DNA from: Channallabes apus
Lineage: Eukaryota; Chordata; Actinopteri; Siluriformes; Clariidae
Direction: 5' to 3'
NCBI GenBank assembly: GCA_030522415.1
Contig: CM060109.1
Span: forward strand, 28,636,392 to 28,700,391
DNA: 64,000 nucleotides
Shown: positions 35,408-42,863 of the stretch, piece after piece
How positions within the stretch are numbered: position 1 is the first letter of the stretch
How the letters are laid out: every line of letters begins with the position of its first letter
Notes under the pieces: generated by a model
Seen by the model: only the letters and a program-made list of their open reading frames with translations
Databases searched by the model: none
Told to the model about the DNA's origin: nothing
Program-made: the position numbers and the translations under genes

Positions 35408-38400
35408 GTACCCCCCTGTCCAGGACCGACTCCCGACGGTCCTGGGGTGGAGGATACCCTACGACGGTAGTCTTGGATTAGTTCGGGGTCGAGAATGAAC
35501 CGGGCCGGAATCCAAGACCGCTCCTCGGGACCGTAACCCTCCCAATCAACCAGGTACTGCGTACCTCTGCCCCGAGGGCGCGAATCGAGGATCCGGCGCA
35601 CGGTGTAGGCGAGACCACCGTCGATGATCCGGGGAGGAGGAGCAGGGGGGGAGGGTGGAATCATGGGTGATGTGATGAAGGGCTTTAATTGTGAGATGTG
35701 GAAGACTGGGTGGATCCGGAGCGCCGCAGGCAGCTGGAGCCGGTAGGTGACAGGGTTTATCCGGTGGGTGATGCGGTATGGGCCGATGAATCTAGGTGAC
35801 AGTTTCTTTGACTCAGTGTGGAGGTGAAGATTTTGGGTGGAAAGCCATACCTTGTCACCTACGTGGAACAATCGTCCCGGGGGGTGTCGACGGCGATGTT
35901 GAATGGTGTAGCGGGCGTTGGCCTGTTGGATGGCTCGGTTGGCTTGTGTCCACAGCCGTCGACACCTGCGGACCAACTGTTGGGCTGACGGCACATCAAC
36001 CTCCGGTTCCTGATGGTTGAACATCGAGGGTTGGAAGCCGTGGCATACCTCAAATGGGCTTAGCTTCGTGGCTGATGAGACATGGAGGTTGTGGGAAAGT
36101 TCTGCCCAGATGAGGTAGCGAGCCCAGGAGCGCTGACGATCGGTAATAAAGCATCTTAAGTAGCGCTCCAGTTGTTGGTTGGTCCGCTCCGTCTGACCGT
36201 TAGTCTGTGGGTGGTATCCAGATGAGAGACTGCAGGTTGAATTGATCAGACGGCAGAAGGCTTTCCAGAACCTGGCTGTGAACTGGGGCCCTCTGTCCGA
36301 GACGATGTCCTTGGGGAACCCATGCAGACGGACTACGTGCTCTAATATCAGCTCTGCTGTTTCCTTGGCTGACGGGAGTCCGGCAAGGGCTACCAAGTGC
36401 ACGGCCTTAGAGAACCGATCTACGATGGTCATGATGGTGTTCTTTCCGTCCGAGACCGGCAGGCCCACGACAAAGTCGACGGCAATGTGCGTCCAGGGCC
36501 GACGAGGAACCGGGAGAGGTTGAAGGTCTCCGGAGGGGGGCTGGTTGAGGTTCTTGGCCCGGGCGCACACTGGACACGCCTGAACGAACTCTTTGACGTT
36601 CTTCGCCATGGATGGCCACCAGAAGTCCCGTTGGAGGAACCGTAGGGTGCGCTGTGTGCCTTGGTGTCCTGCGATGGTGGACGAATGGCCCCACTGAAGA
36701 ACCTCGGACTTCATGGCGTTGGGCACATAGAGTCGTCCAGGCGGCACACCTGCCGGCTCGGTCTCTAAGGTCTGCGCCTGGCGGACCCTTGTTTCCAGAT
36801 CCAGGTGAAGTGGTGCGATGATTCTGGAGGAGGGTAGGACAGGCGCGGGGTCCGCCCGGGGTGGCTCCATCTCGAGTTGTCGTGAGAGGGCATCTGCCTT
36901 GGTGTTTTTTGACCCCGGGCGGTATGAAAGGTGGAAGTTATAATGTTCGAAGAACAATGCCCATCGCGCCTGTCTGGGGTTGAGCTGTTTCAAACTTCTG
37001 ATGGTGATGAGGTTTTGATGATCCGTCCAGATGATGAATGGCTCCCTGGCGCCCTGGAGCCAGTGACGCCATTCCTCCAAAGCCCACTTTATGGCCAGCA
37101 GCTCGCGGTCCCCTACCCCGTATCGCTGCTGAGTGGTGTCAAATTTTTTGGAGAAGAAACTACATGGGTGTAGTTTCTGATCTGGACCTCGTTGAGAGAG
37201 AACGGCTCCAGCGCCCACATCTGAAGCGTCCACCTCAACAACGAATGGTTTATTGGTGTCAGGATGGAGGAGGATGGGAGCGGTGGTAAAGCGGTCACAG
37301 AGTCTGTTGAAGGCGGAGATGGCAGTAGAGTTGAGGCGGAAAGGGAGAGAGGAGGGACGAGTCAGAGCGGTTAGGGGGGCGGCAACCGTACTGTAGTCCC
37401 GGATAAAGCGACGGTAGAAATTCGCAAACCCGAGAAACCGTTGAAGTTGCTTGAGGGTCTTGGGTAGGGGCCAATGACGCACAACTTCCAGCTTCTGCGG
37501 GTCCATGGCCACACCCTGGGGCGAGATGACAAAACCCAGGAACGTGGTGGAGCGCTCGTGAAAAGCGCACTTTTCCAACTTACAGTACAGCTGATGGGCG
37601 AGTAATCTCTTTAGAACCGCCCTGACATGCTGGGTATGTTCCTCAGCGGTACGGGAGTAAATGAGGATGTCATCCAGATACGCAAACGCCCACCGCCCTA
37701 GCATGTCTCGAAGAACATCATTTATCAGGTGTTGGAAGGCGGCGGGGGCGTTGCACAGTCCAAAGGGGATTACGAGGCTTTCGTAATGTCCAGTCGGGGT
37801 GATGAAGGCCGTCTTCCACTCATCGCCCTCTCTAATGCGCACCAAGTTGTAGGCGCTCCGGAGGTCCAACTTAGTAAAGATGGTGGCACCAGAGAGGGCG
37901 TCCAGGGCAGAGTTGGTAAGAGGCAGAGGGTGTCGGTTTTTTATAGTGATGTTGTTAAGCCCCCGATAGTCGACACATGGACGAAGTTCACCCCCTCTCT
38001 TCTTTACGAAGAAGAACCCCGCGGCAGCAGGTGAGGAGGAGGGCCTGATGGTCCCCTGGCGGAGGGCGTTGGTTATATATTCCTCCATCGCCTGCGTCTC
38101 TGTTGATGTTAAAGAGTAGAGGTGGCCGCGGGGTGGGACTGCGCCTGGTTGTAGATCGATGGCGAGGTCATAAGGGCGGTGTGGAGGAAGATGGATGGCC
38201 CGCCGCTTGCAAAAAACTTCTGCCAGGTTCCTATAGGACTCGGGAATGGCGTTGGTGTCGACGTCGGGGGCCTCGGACTCCCTAGAGCACGTCCCAGCCG
38301 GCGCCCCTAGGCATAGTTCGGTGCAGGTCGCGCCCCATTGTAGAATCCTGTGTTGTGTCCAGGAAATGAGAGGATCGTGTTGCAGGAGCCACGGGTGTCC

Positions 38401-38826
38401 CAGGATGATAGGAGGAGATGAGATGGAGGTGACGTGAAATCTGATCTGTTCGTGGTGTTGATCGATGAGGAGGGTGATGGGTTGAGTCTGGGTGGTGATT
38501 GGGCTGGTAGATAGGGGGCGACCGTCGACGGAGGTGATCCGAACGGGCTGGGATAACGCCTCGAATTTTACCCCCAATTTTTTGGCATAAGAAGAGTCAA
38601 TGAAGTTACCTGCTGCCCCGGAGTCGATGAACGCAGTACTTCGGACTCGTTTGTGGCCAATCTGGAGGGATACCTGAACCGTAAGGCGAGATGAGGTGGC
38701 GTCGGTAGTGGTGGAGATCAGGAGTGGGCCCGGTGAGTCTCTCCCTTCGCTCACCGGGGATGGGCGTTTCCCGGGCGCAGTGGACAGATCGCCCGATGAT
38801 GTTCTGCAGACCCACAATACGCGCAC
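35362..38826 (-). CDS. pol: Gypsy pol polyprotein (PR-RT-RH-IN-chromodomain)
   Basis: An open frame of 1154 codons; real translation probably enters by frameshift near residue 19. Approximate residue positions: aspartic protease AFIDSGAAGNF (65-75); RT with TKLDLRSAYNL (motif A), FGLCNAPAAFQ and FAYLDDILIY (motif C, about 382); RNase H FVVEVDASDVGAGAVL (about 530); integrase zinc finger H...H...CPVC (712-755); integrase core Asp/Asp/Glu in IVDRFSKAV, VSDRGPQF and PQTNGQTERTNQQLE (800-880); chromodomain YTVRRILDSR to WIPARFI (1076-1115). All catalytic motifs look intact. The stop at 35362 lies inside the 3' LTR. Pol copies the RNA and inserts the cDNA, and the chromodomain may guide integration to particular chromatin. 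Confidence 0.95.
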   Translation of the reverse strand: MRVLWVCRTSSGDLSTAPGKRPSPVSEGRDSPGPLLISTTTDATSSRLTVQVSLQIGHKRVRSTAFIDSGAAGNFIDSSYAKKLGVKFEALSQPVRITSVDGRPLSTSPITTQTQPITLLIDQHHEQIRFHVTSISSPPIILGHPWLLQHDPLISWTQHRILQWGATCTELCLGAPAGTCSRESEAPDVDTNAIPESYRNLAEVFCKRRAIHLPPHRPYDLAIDLQPGAVPPRGHLYSLTSTETQAMEEYITNALRQGTIRPSSSPAAAGFFFVKKRGGELRPCVDYRGLNNITIKNRHPLPLTNSALDALSGATIFTKLDLRSAYNLVRIREGDEWKTAFITPTGHYESLVIPFGLCNAPAAFQHLINDVLRDMLGRWAFAYLDDILIYSRTAEEHTQHVRAVLKRLLAHQLYCKLEKCAFHERSTTFLGFVISPQGVAMDPQKLEVVRHWPLPKTLKQLQRFLGFANFYRRFIRDYSTVAAPLTALTRPSSLPFRLNSTAISAFNRLCDRFTTAPILLHPDTNKPFVVEVDASDVGAGAVLSQRGPDQKLHPCSFFSKKFDTTQQRYGVGDRELLAIKWALEEWRHWLQGAREPFIIWTDHQNLITIRSLKQLNPRQARWALFFEHYNFHLSYRPGSKNTKADALSRQLEMEPPRADPAPVLPSSRIIAPLHLDLETRVRQAQTLETEPAGVPPGRLYVPNAMKSEVLQWGHSSTIAGHQGTQRTLRFLQRDFWWPSMAKNVKEFVQACPVCARAKNLNQPPSGDLQPLPVPRRPWTHIAVDFVVGLPVSDGKNTIMTIVDRFSKAVHLVALAGLPSAKETAELILEHVVRLHGFPKDIVSDRGPQFTARFWKAFCRLINSTCSLSSGYHPQTNGQTERTNQQLERYLRCFITDRQRSWARYLIWAELSHNLHVSSATKLSPFEVCHGFQPSMFNHQEPEVDVPSAQQLVRRCRRLWTQANRAIQQANARYTIQHRRRHPPGRLFHVGDKVWLSTQNLHLHTESKKLSPRFIGPYRITHRINPVTYRLQLPAALRIHPVFHISQLKPFITSPMIPPSPPAPPPRIIDGGLAYTVRRILDSRPRGRGTQYLVDWEGYGPEERSWIPARFILDPELIQDYRRRVSSTPGPSGVGPGQGGTVMHTQSAAGTRTRK
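35408..35422 (-). other. Candidate polypurine tract
   Basis: The minus strand reads GGACAGGGGGGTAC directly before the 3' LTR, the expected place for the primer of plus-strand DNA synthesis. The TAC at its end is slightly unusual. Confidence 0.6.
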
Positions 38827-39798
38827 AGGCCCTCTCTAAACCGGCGTGCACGTTCGGCTACGGTCAGGGAGGCGCGCCCTAATTGCATGGGTTCCCCGGC
38901 TCCGGTGTCAACCACGGCAGGAGGTGGAGATCCGACAGTTCCAGTATTGGGGTTGGTGAAGGTTGCTGATGGTCGTGGGGTGGTGTAGGAGAAGACGGGT
39001 GCAGGCGGCAGGGTTCTCGGGGCTGGCTTCGGACGAGACAAAAGGCGCTGATCGATCCGCAGGGCCAGTTGGATCAGCCCCTCGAGTGTGGCGGGAAGTT
39101 CTCGCCCGGCGAGCTCGTCTTTAATGCGGGAGGCCAGTCCCTCGTAGAAGGACGTCCGGAGCGCGGCGTCTCCCCAGTTTGTCTGCACGGCGAGGGTCCG
39201 GAATTCCGCTGTGTACCGGCTCACGGACGATCCTCCCTGTCGCAGGTGGTATAGTTTAGTGTCGGTCTCCACCTCGCCCGCTGGGTGTTCGAAAGTCAAT
39301 CTGAGCTGGCGGGTGAATTCATTGTAAGAATGGGCGGTATCAGAATCGGATTTAAGCACTGCCGTGGCCCACTCAGCTGCCTGCCCTGTTAGCAACGAGA
39401 CCAGGAGAGCGATGCGTAGCCGATCGGTGGAGTACTTGGTGGCATTGAACTCGAACACCAGATCAAGTGCTGTCAAAAACACATCACATCTCCCGTCCGT
39501 GCCATTCCATTTTTCTGGAAGTGCAAGAAAAACATCAGTAGGGGGGGGGGGGGGGTTGGTGCGGCGCCGCGGCCGCTGCGACGGGAGGCCTGCTAGCCGC
39601 GCCCTCAACGGCCGCCCGCAGATCCGCGTTCTCCCGCCTGAGCTCCGCAACCTCGCGGCGCAAGGCCGCGATGTCTTGGACACTCTGGCGCAGAGTAGCG
39701 AGCTCTGCGGTTAGACCGTTAATGATCAAGGCATGCTGATCTACCACGCCGCATAGACGCGCATGCTCCGCTGGGTTTACCGTTTTGGGCTCAGTCAT
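38751..39798 (-). CDS. gag: Gypsy gag (two frames, split at a C15 homopolymer)
   Basis: The start ATG at 39798-39796 lies two bases inside the internal region and opens MTEPKTVNPAEHARL, followed by a coiled-coil-like stretch (LRREVAELRRENADLRAAVE). That frame stops at 39535 after a run of 15 C (39541-39555, minus-strand sense). The main Gag body continues in the next frame (TDVFLALPEKWNG, a capsid-like domain with the WATAVL and RYTAEFRTLA region) and ends at 38751. A CCHC zinc knuckle, CAYCGSAEHHRAIC, lies near the C-terminus. So this copy carries a frame offset in the homopolymer, real or due to sequencing. Gag would form the particle that packages the RNA. Confidence 0.85.
38766..38772 (-). 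promoter_or_regulatory. -1 ribosomal frameshift slippery heptamer GGGAAAC
   Basis: On the minus strand G GGA AAC lies in the gag zero frame eight codons before the gag stop at 38751, counted to the end of AAC inclusive of the stop region. A -1 slip continues directly in the pol frame (RPSPVSEG). XXXYYYZ with G, A, C is a classic retroelement slippery site. Confidence 0.8.
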
Positions 39799-39799
39799 T
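39789..39799 (-). other. Primer-binding site for self-priming (predicted)
   Basis: AATGACTGAGC on the minus strand begins one base after the 5' LTR. It is not preceded or followed by an obvious tRNA-complementary TGG motif. It is exactly complementary over 11 bases to GCTCAGTCATT within the LTR at 40087-40077. It overlaps the gag ATG. Confidence 0.7.
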
Positions 39800-39800
39800 C

Positions 39801-40184
39801 TGTCAGAGATGAACTAACCTGAGGTGACCAGAAGACGTAGCTTTAGCGGTTAGCCCAATGTAGCGTGGATGGTAAACCCAAACGCGGAGTAACGGCGAGT
39901 AGGCAGGATAACCACGCGATTTACTTTAAGGACTCTCACAAAAGTGGAGCAAGGGAAAAACACAAATTTAACCCGCGTCCTATAAATACACACACAACGG
40001 CAAGAAGCGATAACCAAAACACAGTGAGTACTCACGGTTTGAAGAAAGCCAACGTTAACCGACATGGGCCGAACTCAATGACTGAGCGGTAAGCCACCGT
40101 TTGTTTACTCCTCTTATACTTCCTGGTAGGCGGCCGACTTACTTCCGGGTCCTAGTGCCGGCCGCAGATTGTGTGTGCATGACA
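39801..40184 (-). repeat. 5' LTR of the Gypsy element (promoter-bearing)
   Basis: Same length as, and identical by eye to, the 3' LTR. On the minus strand it holds TATAAG (40118-40113), and 31 bases further the GCTCAGTCATT that matches the predicted PBS. This is the expected spacing of TATA box and transcription start. Confidence 0.95.
40113..40118 (-). promoter_or_regulatory. LTR TATA box
   Basis: TATAAG on the minus strand. It is retained in both LTRs and in the solo LTR at 9546-9907 (CTCTTATACTT on the + strand). Confidence 0.65.
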
Positions 40185-40189
40185 GTCTA

Positions 40190-40954
40190 ATGTGGATCTG
40201 TCGTAAAATTTGCGCAACACCTCATTAATTTCAAATTATGGAAAACAAATTATTGTGGTTTTGCTCTGGATGATGGCACGCCAACATTCACATGAATTCC
40301 GATTCGACTCTTCTCATTCACGTTACGTGACCACGTATCAAGATATTTACAGTATCAGACCTACAGTAGGGCTACATACTGTATGACAGTGACTCAGATC
40401 CAATCTGAAAAACATTAGCTTTGTGTGTTCAGACCTATTTGTGTCAGATTAGCGTGGAAAAAAAAAGTCTGAATTTATTCACAATAGCTCATGTGCCATA
40501 CACTATTAGCCCAGCTTCAGATAAATAATTCCATAAATCAATGTTATTCTTAATGAGGATATTTACACTACAAAGGCTGGTGACAGCATTATATTATATC
40601 ATCTTATCAGTGCAGGTCAGTGTCACGTTTTTTCTCCTTTGGTCAAACATATTATCAGCATCTCATCCTGATTACCAGGGACACAGGAAATGCTTCAAAG
40701 TCTGAATACATAGAGTGACAATAAAATGGCATGGGGGTAATTTTAACATGTGTGTGTGTGTGTGTGTGGTTAAGATGGGCTGATAGAAGCAGATCAGGGA
40801 GAAAGGTGCTGACGCAGACGTGTATGCAGAGCCTGTATATGAGATTGTGTCCATAATGGAGGCGTCCAAAGTATTCACGGTTCTTACCACTGTGTTCTGC
40901 TCTGATTGCTTCTGATCAACACCCACTCTCTGGTGACATTTAATGCAGACCAGA
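40190..40954. other. Intron 2, no recognisable feature
   Basis: A (TG)n run of about 9 units lies at 40750-40768. Nothing else is recognised. Confidence 0.5.
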
Positions 40955-41404
40955 TGCACAATGTGGTCCAACATTTGGGGACACCTGACAGTCGCTCCCA
41001 TATGGACCATTTCAAACTGTTAACACAAAGATGTCTTGATATATGCTGTAGCATTACAGTTTCCCTTCACTGGGCTCAAACATGGTTCAGCATGACAGTC
41101 CACTTTGCACAAACCAAGCTCCATGAAGACATGATTTGCCAAGTTGATGTTGAACTCCTCCGTCGAATTTCAATGGCTTGCACAGTGACCTAGCTTGAAC
41201 CTTACTCAACATCTTTGGGATGCTCCCCAGGTCTAATCACCTGACATCAGCGCCTGATTTCACCAAGGCTCTTATTTCTTAAACAAATTCCCACAGCCAT
41301 GCTCCAACATCTAGTGGAAAACATCCCCGAGGGTATTGCAACCAATACCACATATGAGTATGAATATGGTGGTCAGGTGTCCACAAGAGTTTGGTCATAT
41401 AGTG
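40955..41404 (+). mobile_element. Tc1/mariner-like remnant (CACTATATGACC-end family)
   Basis: The right end complements to CACTATATGACCAAACTCTT followed by GTGGACACCTGACCACC, and the left side has CATTTGGGGACACCTGACAG. These are ends of a common fish DNA transposon family. The interior keeps transposase-derived words such as CACAAACCAAGCTCCATGAA, CATCTTTGGGATG and CCCACAGCCATGCTCCAACA, corresponding to the HLWD region of a Tc1-like transposase. It has many stops and deletions. Confidence 0.7.
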
Positions 41405-41454
41405 TGTAAAAGATCATACTGCATTAGTTTAGTGTGTGTAAAAATTAATAAACA

Positions 41455-41512
41455 TTCATTCATTCATTCATTCATCTTCTATACCGCTTAATCCTGTGTT
41501 CAGGGTCGCGGG
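41455..41512 (-). mobile_element. SINE copy H, 58-bp severely truncated insertion
   Basis: Only the tail (CATTC)n, TTCTATACCGCTTAATCCTG and TGTTCAGGGTCGCGGG is present. A perfect 14-bp duplication AAAATTAATAAACA flanks it (41441-41454 and 41513-41526). This shows it inserted already truncated rather than being a decayed long copy. Confidence 0.9.
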
Positions 41513-41681
41513 AAAATTAATAAACAAAAACAAAAATTAATTTACTGTATGCAGACAAAATAGTGAGTCAAGAGTGTAGACAGACAGTAATATCTAAAGG
41601 CAACAAATATCTGCTGTTATTTTGGGTTCGTATGCTATTAAAGTATGATGTGTGTGTTTTTTTTTGTTTTTTTTGTTACAG

Positions 41682-41752
41682 TGCTGAAGCTACTGAAGGA
41701 GGGAGCTGACCTAAACACAGTTCTCTCGTCAGGAGGTTCGCTGCTCCATCTG
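41682..41752 (+). CDS. MYO16: MYO16 coding exon 3 (ankyrin repeat)
   Basis: Encodes residues 91-114. Joined to exon 2 it reads DKEVLKLLKEGADLN, the second helix and turn of the first ankyrin unit, then SSGGSLLHL, the start of the next unit. I recognise it as the MYO16 segment that in mammals reads KEVLRLLKEGADPHT. The acceptor TTGTTACAG follows a long T tract, and the donor is CTG|GTATGA, phase 0. The length is 71 nt, completing the codon split in exon 2. Confidence 0.95.
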
Positions 41753-41961
41753 GTATGAACATACTTCAACACCACGCTCCCCCTGGAGAGGTGTTTTACT
41801 GTGTTTGTCTCAATCAGCCATCCTCCTCCGACCAGAATAAAACTATTCTTATAGCTGCTCATTCTGTCTTTCTCTCACTTCTTCTGTGAACCTTCCTCTT
41901 CCTCACTGCTTTCTTTGCTCTGAAAAGATTTCTTCCAAAATCTGATTGTTTTGGTGATTGT

Positions 41962-42185
41962 AGTGTATCATTGCTTCAATGCAATGTTGTGACATTTTAT
42001 TTACTTTAATGTGTAAAATGTTTTATCAGAAATATATAAGGAGAAGATAATGTTGTGTCAGAAATATATATATACTATAGATATACTGTATATATGTTTT
42101 ATCTTCTTATATATTTCTGACACAACATTTTTACCCATTAAAGTAAATAAAATGTTACAACATTGCATTGAAGCAATGATACACT
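41962..42185. repeat. Fold-back (long inverted repeat) element in intron 3
   Basis: The left arm (41962-42049) and right arm (42100-42185) are about 85 bases each and complementary at roughly 90 percent. For example GTGTATCATTGCTTCAATGC on the left matches the complement of GCATTGAAGCAATGATACAC on the right. About 50 AT-rich bases separate them. It could be a fold-back MITE, and the RNA would form a long hairpin in a short intron. Confidence 0.85.
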
Positions 42186-42719
42186 TGTGCACAGTAAACT
42201 CGCTGCTGTTAACTGCTGTGTGTCGTGAAGCGAACTTATTATCTTTTGTTTATTTATATTTTGCATTATAAAGCGGGATAAAATCTTTATTTTTCCAACA
42301 ATACTCATATATTTTGGGCATAAGAGTCCACCCAAATAGTCAAAATATAATTGGAAAAGTTATGTATTAGAATTTATTAGAAGCAATACTTAACTAAGAT
42401 TTGTGAAATAAGCAGGTGTAACAGAAGTCAACAGCGTGCAGTGTGTGCATGATTGCACATCAGTGAGACATCAAGAGGCACCAGTCCTCTCCAATTAATT
42501 GCTTTTTCATTTTCATTTTTATGGAGTAATCATTTCCCACAGCATGTAGTGGGGCAAAAAATATTCAGCAGAATTTGCCAAAATGCCCATTATCAGTGTG
42601 AACTTTATTCATTAATAATTTGGCATGGTTATTATTTTTTTGCAACGATGCTAAAATCTAAGGGGCTTCCTGCCCCTAGTGTGCTACAGTTACCCATAAT
42701 GCTGCTCTGTTCTTTGCAG

Positions 42720-42863
42720 TGTGCTCGCCATGACAATGTGTTCGCAGCAGAGATTCTGATAGAACGAGGCCTGAATGTCAATCTGCAGGATGAAGACCTC
42801 TGGACTGCGCTGCATGTGGCCTGTGCCTGCGACCACACTGATATGCTGCTGCTGCTGCTTCTG
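42720..42863 (+). CDS. MYO16: MYO16 coding exon 4 (ankyrin repeats 2-3)
   Basis: Encodes residues 115-162 (48 codons): [20 protein letters not shown], then [20 protein letters not shown] and DMLLLLLL. This contains the second half of one ankyrin unit and the first half of the next ([20 protein letters not shown]). The Cys-rich ACAC helix matches MYO16 (ACACDN in mammals). The acceptor TTCTTTGCAG and donor CTG|GTGAGG are strong. Both boundaries are phase 0. The neighbouring intron 3 is only 967 bp. Confidence 0.96.

Larger units (their letters stand above)
35024..40184 (-). mobile_element. Complete Gypsy LTR retrotransposon with chromodomain (chromovirus)
   Basis: A 5.16-kb element with two 384-bp LTRs, gag and pol in the order protease, RT, RNase H, integrase, chromodomain. 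That order is diagnostic of Ty3/Gypsy, and the chromodomain places it among chromoviruses, which include the Tf1/sushi group in fungi and vertebrates. The flanks CTCTA (35019-35023) and GTCTA (40185-40189) agree at four of five bases, as expected for a 5-bp target duplication with one change. The LTRs appear identical, so the insertion is young. It lies antisense within MYO16 intron 2. Its G+C content is clearly higher than the surrounding intron. Confidence 0.95.

Noticed and set aside
35796..39714. Plus-strand frames of 60-116 codons
   Set aside because: Shadows of the Gypsy gag-pol genes on the minus strand.
35024..40184. Endogenous retrovirus with envelope gene
   Set aside because: There is no room for or trace of an env frame; after integrase only a chromodomain follows, which is typical of chromoviral Gypsy retrotransposons.
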